Positions 34,485-42,782 of a stretch of 64,000 nt of DNA are shown here, piece by piece. The notes beneath the pieces are model-generated. The model was not told where the DNA came from and did not search any database. It saw only the letters and a list, made by a program, of their open reading frames with translations. The first letter of the stretch is position 1; each line of letters starts with the position of its first letter. Made by a program: the position numbers and the translations under genes. Source of the DNA: Virgibacillus_O sediminis (GTDB taxonomy: Bacteria; Bacillota; Bacilli; Bacillales; Amphibacillaceae); NCBI RefSeq assembly GCF_042643265.1, contig NZ_JBHRRZ010000001.1:1-64000 (forward strand). Direction: 5' to 3'.

Positions 34485-34909
34485 GTGGCCACCATCCAGT
34501 CCAAAGGGCTCGTCCTGGCTTGGATGAGTCTTGCAAAGAAGCTGAAGCGTGATTTTGTGTTTATTCCTTTTTAAGGTAATGTAATCCTTATCAGTATACC
34601 TACAGACTAGCGAAAATCAAAAGAGGGGAGATGATAGAACGGTGTCAGAACTTCCTCGGCGGCAGTACGAATTTCGAGGTTGCGTTAAGGAAAGGAACAG
34701 AAGTCAACCAGTCCGGTAACTTCAAGAAAGCTGATATTGGGAATGGGGAAACTCCTGTGGCAGAGGAGTTTCTGCAATTCCTTCTGGAACAAAAACAGGT
34801 TAAAGCCTTCCAAGTATTGTCTCTCTTAATCGGAACCAACAGGAAGGATAAAACTGTAGAAATAAAAGATTTCACCGATGAAGGGAGTTTTACCGCATTT
34901 GGAATCTAG
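34485..34909 (+). pseudogene. Decayed C-terminus of a vWA protein (paralogue of 29590-31032)
   Basis: KGLVLAWMSLAKKLKRDFVF followed by IPF and a stop matches the KGFVIALMSIAKK ... DFAFIPF segment of the intact gene. A later frame (CQNFLGGSTNFEVALRKGTE ... KDFTDEGSFTAFGI) matches its last 85 residues but has lost the VFVTD strand. The 5' two thirds are gone. It is a diverged relic, not a recent duplicate. Confidence 0.75.
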
Positions 34910-35076
34910 CGAAGGGCTTAGGCTCCGAAATGATACGAGGCCTATTTTTATGATGAATTTATTGACAAGTCACTATTTATTGATAAATTCTGTTATAATA
35001 AAGTCAAGTGTATAAGGCTTTCATGGGGTGGTGGCTCACTCCCTTTTCATCGTCAGAAGAAAGGGGGTGATACCTG

Positions 35077-35154
35077 ATGACAGTATTTGAAACATTGATT
35101 CTAATGGTTTCCTTCGGGACATTAATTGTGGCCATGCTGTCAGATAAAAAATAA
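35077..35154 (+). CDS. Holin-like type I toxin peptide, 25 aa
   Basis: An ATG follows AAAGGGGGTGATACC. The peptide MTVFETLILMVSFGTLIVAM, then LSDKK, is one transmembrane helix with a charged end and closely matches the 'putative holin-like toxin' (BsrE/TxpA-like) pattern of Firmicutes. Its terminator overlaps a convergent antisense RNA region. The toxin damages the membrane when it is not silenced. Too short for most gene finders. Confidence 0.8.
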   Translation: MTVFETLILMVSFGTLIVAMLSDKK

Positions 35155-35195
35155 CCACCCTATAAGCCTGACAAGCGATTAAGGTGGTTATTTTG
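35151..35195 (+). terminator. Toxin mRNA terminator
   Basis: ATAACCACC and GGTGGTTAT form a perfect 9-bp stem overlapping the stop codon, followed by TTTTG. Confidence 0.7.
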
Positions 35196-35285
35196 CCCGA
35201 AAGTAAGTCGCCCCCTTGAAGGGCTATTACACTTGACCGTTTGGTGTTCCAGCACCATTCGGTCTTTTAGTTTATAATTTTCTAT
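35155..35285 (-). ncRNA. Candidate antisense RNA antitoxin of the holin-like toxin
   Basis: On the minus strand a TATAAACT-like -10 lies near 35268-35275. The predicted RNA opens with hairpin GACCG ... CGGTC (ATGGTGCTGGAACACCA inside), continues through the AAGGGGGCGAC region and would overlap the toxin 3' end. This geometry is that of the TxpA/RatA and BsrE/as-bsrE pairs. The exact ends are inferred. Confidence 0.5.
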
Positions 35286-35546
35286 TTTCAGTATACCCCA
35301 TTTTTGGAGAAGTTAAAACCCTTTATTCAGATTATGAAGCAATCCTAAACGACTGATGATACCGTACAGCATATACAGAATATAGAAAAGCAACTACCCA
35401 TAGCCCCAAAGCTATTGAATAGTTGCCAAAGTGAGAAGTACAATACCCTTTGAAAGAATTAGATCATGTAAGCATGGTTTATATGCCTACACCTTCCAGC
35501 AGATATTATTACATACCCTTCTTTGGAAAAGCTAAACCCTGTTTTA

Positions 35547-35798
35547 TTATTTCCCAAGGCGAAGATCCAACAAATTCGCAATCTCTTTAATGCCTTGTAT
35601 TTCTTTATCGGTAAGACGCTGCTTAACATCCTCGATTATTTCTTGTTCCGTCATCTCCGTAGATTTTCCGTTTTTTAACACCGCTTCCCCTAAGTACTGA
35701 TCTTCATATTCTAACCATTCTTCCCACTCAGCCTGAACTTTCTCCTTGCGTTCCTGCTCTAGCCGAGCCCGGGATTTAAAGAGAATGATGTCTGCCAT
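35547..35798 (-). CDS. Small charged hypothetical protein
   Basis: The ATG at 35798 (MADIILFKSRARLEQERKEK) is preferred to one four codons upstream because AAGTGGGTG precedes it at suitable distance. The 83-residue protein is helical and highly charged (VQAEWEEWLEYEDQYLGEAV; LTDKEIQGIKEIANLLD). Probably cytosolic. Not recognised. Confidence 0.5.
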   Translation of the reverse strand: MADIILFKSRARLEQERKEKVQAEWEEWLEYEDQYLGEAVLKNGKSTEMTEQEIIEDVKQRLTDKEIQGIKEIANLLDLRLGK

Positions 35799-36230
35799 AC
35801 AAGCACCCACTTCTTTGGATAATATTTATTCCGTAAAACCAATTTAGTTTTATAATAAAAAAGAATGAGGAGAAATACAACAGAATTCGACATATATTTC
35901 TTGAGGTTTAATATGTGAAAAGAAGGATAATAATACTTGAAAGAGTAGAGAGGAAACGGATAAAGCTATAGAATCTCTCCTTTAAGCGAAGGGAATGAGC
36001 AAAGAGTAATCTTAACATCTTCATCGAGAGAGGCGAGCGTAGATGGAGGACATTATCAGGAATTGGATCTTTATTTCAGTCATTAGAGAACAGGATTTGG
36101 AAGATGGAAAAGCAACTTGAATATATGCAGTAATGATATTCTTTCCCGGAAAATTTCCGAATCGAAAGAAGGTACCTTTTCATAGGGGATAGTGAGTGTA
36201 ACTCACTAGTAGGGATAAGTGTTTTTGTAA

Positions 36231-36395
36231 TTAGTCATGTTTTCGTTTTCTCAAATACCCGCCTGTCCATTCCTCATTGTCAGACAGCTGATCGTTCGTA
36301 ATGGTTTTGGGATATTTTTTATCCAGCTTCACAAGAATGCTGACTTCCGTTAAGTTTAGGTTATAATGTTTAGCGAGCTCTAAATAATTTGCCAT
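36231..36395 (-). CDS. Small hypothetical protein, 54 aa
   Basis: An ATG at 36395 follows GAAGTGAGGACGT. The product MANYLELAKHYNLNLTEVSI ... NEEWTGGYLRKRKHD has one amphipathic helix followed by a short basic tail, with a helix-turn-helix-like start. Good ribosome site and even codon use support a real gene. Family unknown. Confidence 0.5.
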   Translation of the reverse strand: MANYLELAKHYNLNLTEVSILVKLDKKYPKTITNDQLSDNEEWTGGYLRKRKHD

Positions 36396-36753
36396 ACGTC
36401 CTCACTTCTTTTAATTAGTTGCTTATGTACTATTCCCATCTAATTTCCATAACTAGTAGTAAACCCTCACTGTTTCTAAAGCATTATTTGATCACTGTTC
36501 ATGATGAAAACGGCTTAACTAGTATTAACTTAATCCACGTTCCTATACCCATTTTCGGTGGGGGGATAAACTATATATTGAATGTAAATAGCTAAGGTAA
36601 GCCCCTCATCCATAGGGTATGTTTGTATATGGGGAAGTTATATCCATGAGGATTAGAGAATATATCCACTTTCAAATACAATAGTTTCTTAGCTTCATTC
36701 CAGCAGTATTTTATAGTAGTAGGTACGAGTTTCCTAAATTATATGGGGATTTT
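36396..36753. other. Intergenic stretch, no gene seen
   Basis: AT-rich with stops in all frames. No hairpin with a T-tract and no motif was recognised. Confidence 0.5.
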
Positions 36754-37338
36754 TTAGTATAGGATAACCTTCCATAACGTGTACAGTTGGTTTAGCTGAA
36801 CTAGTTGTAATGTAGATTCAACTCCTATTACGCTGTAGGCTTTGCCAACAAGCAACAGAACAACCAGGACAATTCCAGTGTATAAAATACGGAGGCCTTT
36901 TTTTGTAAAGTCGCCCCTAGAAGATGTCAGACGAAGTAGTAACAATAGGAGGATACTCAGTATCAGCCACCATTCCCTTGCCACAGGGTAAAAAATACGT
37001 GCCCCATTTCCCAAGTAATCAATCATTACAGCGCCAACGATGAGAACTCCTGTTAGTGCGGACCATTGTGTCCCGAATGAAAACGGCAGAATCCTGCTTG
37101 CCAGGTATGTTAAGGCTAACGCTATCAATGGAACCACAAAAAGGGAGTGGGTGAAGGGAGCACCAAACATTTTGGGGATATCGGGGACGAGGACAAAAGC
37201 TCCCCCTAATGACAAAATAATCAATCGTTTTTTTAATGAAAAGGTGGGTCTGTAAAATATGATATCCATCAACAACATACCTGATAATACATGTAATAAA
37301 GTAGAAGGAATATGGCTTCTTATAATAAGTGAATACAT
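36754..37338 (-). CDS. YdjM-like membrane-bound metal-dependent hydrolase family protein
   Basis: The ATG at 37338 (MYSLIIRSHIPSTLLHVLSG) follows GAAGAGGTGGAG; an in-frame extension upstream to 37446 has no ribosome site. The 194-residue protein has about five hydrophobic helices. VLVPDIPKMFGAPFTHSLFV resembles the L-x-PDxD ... HR/HS-x-x-H region of the YdjM/LexA-regulated hydrolase family, but with weaker metal ligands (DIP in place of DxD). Family membership is therefore tentative. Confidence 0.5.
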   Translation of the reverse strand: MYSLIIRSHIPSTLLHVLSGMLLMDIIFYRPTFSLKKRLIILSLGGAFVLVPDIPKMFGAPFTHSLFVVPLIALALTYLASRILPFSFGTQWSALTGVLIVGAVMIDYLGNGARIFYPVAREWWLILSILLLLLLRLTSSRGDFTKKGLRILYTGIVLVVLLLVGKAYSVIGVESTLQLVQLNQLYTLWKVILY

Positions 37339-38024
37339 GATGCTCCACCTCTTCTCGTTGGATGACTTTAATCTATCCCTATAGGCAGATTTCTGGGGAA
37401 AGATGTGGTTATAGCCAAAAGAATAGTTCCCGGTAATAATCCTCAAGTCTTTGTTTCTTTACTTACTGCCATCCGACGGCAGCTAAGACAACAAGAATGG
37501 AAACTGTGAGGCGATTAGTTATTGATCACTAAATTAAAGATATTAGCTAAGAAAAGCTTTGTTTGGCTGTCACAGCCACTTTTAGAATTTTTCCGAGAAG
37601 CACAGCATGGTTCTTAAAATCTCTTTCCGAAAAGTTCTTTGTTAAAACTTATACATTGAATACGTGGTTAGCACTTTTATGCGGGAATAAATGGTTTACG
37701 AATTGGAACGGACGACTCACAATAAATCCTTCGTTTGTCCTAAGATGATTTTGATCAGGTGTAGAAGAGTTAATAGGGTAATATAATAAATATTACCCTA
37801 TTAACTACCTCAATATATTATAAGGGTGTTATCTCCTTAAAAAATAGCTCCCATCAATCCACCCTGAAGTCTTGACACTTTGAACAGGATTCAACAAGAG
37901 CTGGATTTTACAAGTTGAATTTATGAAGATAGATTCAAAGAAATAAAAGAAATAGATAGGCTTATTAAATTAGCAATACTACTAAAACACTAATGACTTG
38001 GCCATTGCCTTAAAACCGGCTTCC
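37339..38024. other. Gene-free stretch with a perfect palindrome
   Basis: No credible frame was found. The only strong feature is the inverted repeat at 37769-37805 (listed separately). Weakly protein-like text occurs near 37930, where short frames are rich in Lys, Glu and Ile. Confidence 0.4.
37769..37805. repeat. Perfect 16-bp inverted repeat
   Basis: GTTAATAGGGTAATAT (37769-37784) and ATATTACCCTATTAAC (37790-37805) are exact reverse complements around AATAA. It could be a bidirectional terminator, an operator, or the tips of a lost element. Confidence 0.8.
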
Positions 38025-38200
38025 TAGGAAAGAGAATCAGTGTACAAGTAATTAAAAGACGGTAAAGGTAACAACCAAGGAGTTGCATATTTAGAAGATG
38101 GCGCTACGATAATAGTGGGAAAAAGGAACGGTTTAACCTCTGCAAAAAAAATGGTTTTAGAAGGTTCATTTATAAATGAACACCCTTCTGTTTATGGGTC
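38025..38200 (+). pseudogene. Relic of a YacL-like PIN/TRAM protein C-terminus
   Basis: RISVQVIK, then after a one-base shift DGKGNNQGVAYLEDGATIIV, matches the TRAM-domain text 'VIKDGKEHNQGVAYLDDGTMVVVE' that I recall from YacL. The match stops after IVGK and no PIN domain precedes it. A fragment of a displaced or duplicated gene. Confidence 0.5.
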
Positions 38201-38285
38201 AAGTTTTCACCTCAATTAGCCTCCCCTATTAAAAACATTCTTTTCTCATAGAATTTACATAATTATTGCTTATAATGCTAAAAGA

Positions 38286-38356
38286 TAAAAAAGAAGTTTA
38301 CTACTCATTACATAATTGAATACGACAAATTTGTTAACGTGCTTGAAACTTATTGG
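38286..38356. repeat. 70-bp dispersed repeat, copy 2
   Basis: Matches 14782-14851 almost base for base, with differences at a few positions (GAATACGACAA instead of GAATGCGGCAA). No open frame crosses both copies, so it is probably a non-coding mobile or structural repeat. Confidence 0.8.
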
Positions 38357-38518
38357 ACGGATGGTCATTCTATTCTTTTGTTCTGCACTAATCATTGTAA
38401 CCAAATTGGTCTTACAAAGGAACTGGCAACGTTCACAATAACACAAAGGGAGAGATGAAGGAGAAAAGATCAGGTAGCTAAAGAAGGCACGAGTTTATAT
38501 AGGTTTACTTAAAGAAAA

Positions 38519-38563
38519 AGCTGCCCTAAATGGTTTAGTGTTCAAACCCTTTTGGGACAGCGA
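38519..38563 (-). terminator. Probable terminator of the HpaB-family gene
   Basis: On the minus strand GCTGTCCC pairs imperfectly with GGGCAGC, followed by TTTTTC, about 75 bp after the gene end. Confidence 0.5.
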
Positions 38564-38635
38564 AATAGAAAGATGGACTGTGGCTTAAAATTAAAATTAT
38601 TGTAGTTTTGTCGCTGAATTACAAATGATTTTTTA

Positions 38636-40090
38636 TTATACTTCAGTTTCTAAGTCTAAGAAATTACTAACTTCCTTTACATAATCAGTAAGTGGATAGG
38701 CTTTGTATAGACGACCGGATAATCGGATGGGGTCTCCAAAAAAGTACCTTTCATACTGAGTTTGTCTCGTTCCAAATGAACTCATTGTCAAGTCCCAGGC
38801 TAACCTAAAAATCTTCACTCGATCCTCTGCGTCCTTGGTTGCTGCTTGAAGATACTGATCGAGATCGGGTCGGATAGGGGAATCAAATGCATTTTCCGTA
38901 GGCAAACCAACAAGTCCACTAGCGCCAATTAATTGAATAATTTCGGTGAAGCGGGGATAAATTTTAGGGAACATGCTATTGGCAACCTGAAGGGGAACAA
39001 CATTTGGTCGCATTGTTCCCCACTGGTCCAATGTTGCATCATTTTCAGACTTTTCCAATAGAGCCTTCATTGTTTCAAGACCAATGATTATTTCTGACAG
39101 CTTTTCTTGAATATGTTGATATTCGCTCACGTTAATCGTTTGTACAAGAAGTTCAGCCAGACCTAAAATGAATTCGGTTTTGGCAATTTGTCTGGTGATG
39201 GCTTGATGGGCCGTAAAAGAGTGAAAAGAACTTTGGAATGAGAAGTCTGCGGCTGCCACAGCATTGTCATAATAGAATACTCGATTCCAAGGAACTAGTA
39301 CATTGTCGAAAACAAGGATGGTATCCATTTCTTCGAATCGAGAGCTTAAAGGGTGATTAAAAAGAGAATCTCCACCAACAAATGACTCTCTGCAAATAAA
39401 TTTTAACCCCTGAGTATCTGTTGGAATGGAAAAAGCAAAAGCTTCATCTTCATCTAGAAGAAATTTAGGTATACTACTAACTAATACTTCGTCGGTTAAT
39501 CCGCCTTGAGTTGCTAAGAGGCGTGCTCCTTTAATAACTATTCCTTCTTCATTTCGATCAATCACCCGGGCAACAATAGGGTTTTCTTCAGAGGATTCCA
39601 AGTATGAGTCGGAACGATTTACTTGAGGTGCGACAAATGTGTGGGTGAATGAAAGGTCTTTTTTCATTGCCAATTCATATAAGGATTGGATATTTTCTGG
39701 AAAACAATTGACTCTTCCTCTTAATAAGGGAGAAGAAGAGGCGAAACTCATCATAGCGGTATTGAGATAATCGGGACTTCTTCCCATCAAGCCACCCGTT
39801 TGTCTAGCCCAGTGCTCACTTGCCTTTCGTCTTTTTATTAAGTCATCCTTCGTTTTGGGTTGCAAAAAGGAAATGCCAACAGAATCCCCCGTTTCTGGTG
39901 AATGGAAAATCATCTCATCTTTAATATCAGGGTCATGCTGCATATCATATAGGGAAGCCTTTGTGTGAAGAACCCCTTTAAACGCAGGGTGCTCTGAGAT
40001 TTTCCCCTCAATCTTTTTACCATCCAGCCAGATTTCAGTATCTAATTGGTTTAAGCGTTTAATAAAATCCGTCCCATTAATAGCTCCCAT
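38636..40090 (-). CDS. 4-hydroxyphenylacetate 3-hydroxylase (HpaB) family oxygenase
   Basis: A 484-residue FADH2-dependent aromatic hydroxylase of the acyl-CoA-dehydrogenase-like HpaB fold. N-terminal barrel text GAINGTDFIKRLNQLDTEIW, the RSPDYLN motif (MGRSPDYLNTAM), an NCFPEN stretch and a C-terminal helical bundle with LVGLPTENAFDSPIRPDLDQ support the call. ATG with GGGAGTG upstream. No flavin reductase (HpaC) gene is nearby, so a general reductase must supply FADH2. The true substrate may be another phenol. Confidence 0.87.
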   Translation of the reverse strand: MGAINGTDFIKRLNQLDTEIWLDGKKIEGKISEHPAFKGVLHTKASLYDMQHDPDIKDEMIFHSPETGDSVGISFLQPKTKDDLIKRRKASEHWARQTGGLMGRSPDYLNTAMMSFASSSPLLRGRVNCFPENIQSLYELAMKKDLSFTHTFVAPQVNRSDSYLESSEENPIVARVIDRNEEGIVIKGARLLATQGGLTDEVLVSSIPKFLLDEDEAFAFSIPTDTQGLKFICRESFVGGDSLFNHPLSSRFEEMDTILVFDNVLVPWNRVFYYDNAVAAADFSFQSSFHSFTAHQAITRQIAKTEFILGLAELLVQTINVSEYQHIQEKLSEIIIGLETMKALLEKSENDATLDQWGTMRPNVVPLQVANSMFPKIYPRFTEIIQLIGASGLVGLPTENAFDSPIRPDLDQYLQAATKDAEDRVKIFRLAWDLTMSSFGTRQTQYERYFFGDPIRLSGRLYKAYPLTDYVKEVSNFLDLETEV

Positions 40091-40324
40091 AATAACACTC
40101 CCATATCGATTTACTTTTATAATGCAGAGTTATCTCTACTGTACACTTTATTAGTCTGCTTGCTCGCCCATTCCACCATTTTTAATCGGAAAAGCCCTCT
40201 AAATTCTTACTTTGGCATGATTAGGTATTATTAATTGTGGGGCGGATAGCCAGTTCAACACCTGGTAACTAACAGGGTGGGTGTATAGAAAAAAAGAGGA
40301 GAGATGATATGAGGGGAGTAAAAG

Positions 40325-40545
40325 GAACTTAAGGAAAACAGACTATGGAAACAACTTAAAAACCTTTGAAGAGATAAATAACAAGCAATGGTCCTAGCTC
40401 GGATGTTTTCACCATTTCAGACTAGTCTGGAGTGCAGGGGGGTCATCATGGGATAGAAAGACACTTGTTGAGCGTCGCCCTGCACTCTTCATTGAGGAAA
40501 TAATGCTAGATAGAGTTTATCCTACTAATTATAATGGTAGTAAAT
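40325..40545 (+). pseudogene. Relic of a plasmid-type gene, copy B
   Basis: Frames RLWKQLKNL, QAMVLARMFSPFQTSLE and RKTLVERRPALFIEE, ending near DRVYPTNY, correspond in order to the relic at 32857-33036. Several stops. Another trace of plasmid-like sequence, here just upstream of phnF. Confidence 0.45.
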
Positions 40546-40726
40546 GAGACTATTATGGGGAGCAGTAGAGGGCGGGGAACAGGAAGAGATCAACAAAACT
40601 ACCCATTTATAATCATGTAGGAAAAGTCGATTGAACAAAAAAGCGGGGTATAATGGGGTGAACGAAGGCGACTGACCTTCCAAAATATGCCGTGTTCATT
40701 ATTTTTCATGTAGAAGGGAGCTGATT

Positions 40727-41452
40727 CTGATTGCAGCTAATAAAGAAAAGATAATTATTGATGAGATGATGCAGCATATTATTACAAAGAAGGTAACTCC
40801 AGGGGAAAAACTCCCTTCTGAAAATGCATTAGCAGATAAGTACCAGGTACCCAGGACAACCGTACGAAATGCCCTGAAGAAATTAGAGGAACGAGGGGTA
40901 ATCTATTCCAAACAGGGGAAAGGGCGTTACCTGAAAGGGAAGTCCAGACAAATCCAGCTGCACTTAACAGGCAAAACCAGTTTCACCGATAAAATGAAGC
41001 AGTCTGGCTATGATATGGTCACCCAAAATATTTACTGCGGGAAGATCACGTATGATGCTGACATTTGCCAATTATTGCATATGGGAGAGGGAGGTAGCGT
41101 CTATAAAATTGGCAGGTTGCGGTACATAAATAATGAACCGATTGCAATACACTATTCATTCGTAAATGACCTGAGATTTCCCTCAATTGCAGAGGAAGGG
41201 CCGACGATAAAATCGATGTTTTCCTACTACCGTCAACATGGATATAACGAATTTGCCAGTAATAAAAGTCTGTTAAGCACAACCTTCCCTACCCATGAGG
41301 AACAGCAATTGTTGTCCTGTGGCAGCCTGGTGCCACTTATTGTAGTAGAAAGCGATTGTATCGATGTGGAGTCTGAAGAAGTGCTGGAGCACACGAAAAT
41401 TTTATATCGAAGTGATAAGTTTAAATATGATATAACGATGGACAAGAGTTAA
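40727..41452 (+). CDS. phnF: GntR-family regulator PhnF, probable CTG start
   Basis: The first in-frame ATG (40766) would remove the first helix of the winged-helix domain. The frame stays open upstream, and AGAAGGGAG sits six bases before CTG (40727), next to an ATT (40730), giving LIAANKEKIIIDEMMQHIIT and the full GntR start. The rest is standard: GEKLPSENALADKYQVPRTT, the basic wing, then a UTRA ligand domain (about 80-240). PhnF represses phn genes or senses phosphonate-derived ligands. It has its own terminator and lies directly upstream of phnG. Confidence 0.87.
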   Translation: MIAANKEKIIIDEMMQHIITKKVTPGEKLPSENALADKYQVPRTTVRNALKKLEERGVIYSKQGKGRYLKGKSRQIQLHLTGKTSFTDKMKQSGYDMVTQNIYCGKITYDADICQLLHMGEGGSVYKIGRLRYINNEPIAIHYSFVNDLRFPSIAEEGPTIKSMFSYYRQHGYNEFASNKSLLSTTFPTHEEQQLLSCGSLVPLIVVESDCIDVESEEVLEHTKILYRSDKFKYDITMDKS

Positions 41453-41454
41453 CA

Positions 41455-41489
41455 GGATCGGCTCCTTAAGAGGGCCGGTCTTTTTTTGA
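41455..41489 (+). terminator. Terminator of phnF
   Basis: ATCGGCTC and GAGGGCCGGT pair imperfectly around TTAA, followed by CTTTTTTT. Confidence 0.75.
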
Positions 41490-41643
41490 AAGCATGAATT
41501 CTCAATCGGATGTTTTATTTATTGGACCTTAGATACCCCGCCATAGTTGCCAATTTACAAACACGTCTACAAGAATGAGCTAAGTTTAGCAGTACTTCTT
41601 ATTAACCAGGTGTACCAAACCGCGCTATTTAATTTATTCAAAT

Positions 41644-41682
41644 TGTTAAGGAAATTTACCTATACTTAACAGCAACTTATCA
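41644..41682 (+). promoter_or_regulatory. PhoP-box array upstream of phnG
   Basis: TGTTAA (41644), TTTACC (41655), TTAACA (41666) and TTATCA (41677) start exactly 11 bp apart, the same geometry as at pstS. The array ends about 50 bp before the phnG start. Confidence 0.75.
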
Positions 41683-41733
41683 CACAACCACTTGGCAACA
41701 AGTTACGATGTATTTGTAAGGGAGGTAGGTAAA

Positions 41734-42156
41734 ATGAAAAGGCGCAAAAGAACGGAAATTCTTATCCAAGCTGATCCCAGCTTAGCCAAGAACTTTGCAG
41801 AATCCATCATTCGACATTATAAGTGCCAGGAAATTGTTGCACCAACATACGGGCTGACCATGATAAAAATGAGGGAATCAGCAAAGCAATCGCTTTTTTA
41901 TATGGGAGAAGTCCTTGTAACTGAAGCAAAAGTGGAAATAAATCAGGAAGTGGGAATCGGTATTGTTGTCGGGATGGAGGAAGAATTGGCCAAACATTTG
42001 GCAATTATTGATGCAGCATATAAGGCTGAAGTTCCGGAAACAGGGGCATGGTTGCCTGAATTGCTTGAAGCTGAGCGGCGCATCACAGAAGACAAAGCAA
42101 AGAAACAGGCGGAGTTGTTTGAAACGAAGGTTAATTTTGAAACGATGGATGTTTAG
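41734..42156 (+). CDS. phnG: C-P lyase core subunit PhnG
   Basis: The ATG at 41734 follows AAGGGAGGTAGG; an in-frame ATG 14 codons earlier lacks a ribosome site. About 140 residues. The text RKRTEILIQADPSLAKNFAE and PTYGLTMIKMRESAKQSLFY, with MGEVLVTEAKVEI, is typical of PhnG. Together with PhnH, I and J it forms the core that attaches ribose-triphosphate to the phosphonate and cleaves the C-P bond. First gene of the unit and preceded by PhoP boxes. Confidence 0.94.
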   Translation: MKRRKRTEILIQADPSLAKNFAESIIRHYKCQEIVAPTYGLTMIKMRESAKQSLFYMGEVLVTEAKVEINQEVGIGIVVGMEEELAKHLAIIDAAYKAEVPETGAWLPELLEAERRITEDKAKKQAELFETKVNFETMDV

Positions 42157-42185
42157 TTTATACCTTTATAGAGAGGAGATATCGT

Positions 42186-42782
42186 ATGGCGGTTGATCAA
42201 GTACATGATTCGCAGCAGGTTTATCGAGCATTGTTGCATAGTATGTCCAGGCCTGGAACCATTTCATCGGTTGAAAGTGTCGCGGTAGATTCAGACTTCC
42301 AACTTCCCTGCTATGACACAACGATGCTTACTGTATTGACACTGTTGGATGCAGAGGTGACCTTTCATATTATTTCGACGAAAAACAAGGGGTTAATTGA
42401 AAAAATATCAGAATATACACTGGCAAAGTTTGCCCCGGTTAATAAAGCTGATTATGTCATTGTTTTACGGGATGCTACGGAAGCAGAAATAATTCATGCA
42501 ATGGCACAGTGTAAGAATGGAAATTTGAGGAATCCTCATACTTCAGCGACCTGGATCATGGAGAGTTCTCCACTTTCATCTAAGGCTGAATTACGTTTAT
42601 CGGGGCCAGGGATTAAAAATACAGCAACACTGAAGGTAAGTTTTACCCCTGAAATGTGGAAGGCAAGAAATGAAAGAACAAAGGAATACCCACTGGGGAT
42701 TGATTTGATATTCACTGATTTAAGAAATCAAGTTGCTTGTGTGCCACGCACTGCTTTGGTGGAAATTGAGGAGGTGTATTAA
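42186..42782 (+). CDS. phnH: C-P lyase core subunit PhnH
   Basis: A 198-residue protein, ATG with GAGAGGAG upstream. Conserved N-terminal text YRALLHSMSRPGTISSV, and C-terminal GIDLIFTDLRNQVACVPRTA, which is diagnostic. It forms the PhnGHIJ core. Its TAA shares one base with the ATG of phnI, so the two are translationally coupled. Confidence 0.95.
   Translation: MAVDQVHDSQQVYRALLHSMSRPGTISSVESVAVDSDFQLPCYDTTMLTVLTLLDAEVTFHIISTKNKGLIEKISEYTLAKFAPVNKADYVIVLRDATEAEIIHAMAQCKNGNLRNPHTSATWIMESSPLSSKAELRLSGPGIKNTATLKVSFTPEMWKARNERTKEYPLGIDLIFTDLRNQVACVPRTALVEIEEVY

Noticed and set aside
34962..34999. Toxin promoter made of TTGACA (34962) and TATAAT (34994)
   Set aside because: The spacing is 26 bp, too long for a sigma-A promoter; one of the two boxes is probably fortuitous.
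37563..37748. 61-codon plus-strand frame in the gap after the YdjM-like gene
   Set aside because: No ribosome site, no recognisable domain, and unusual residue composition.
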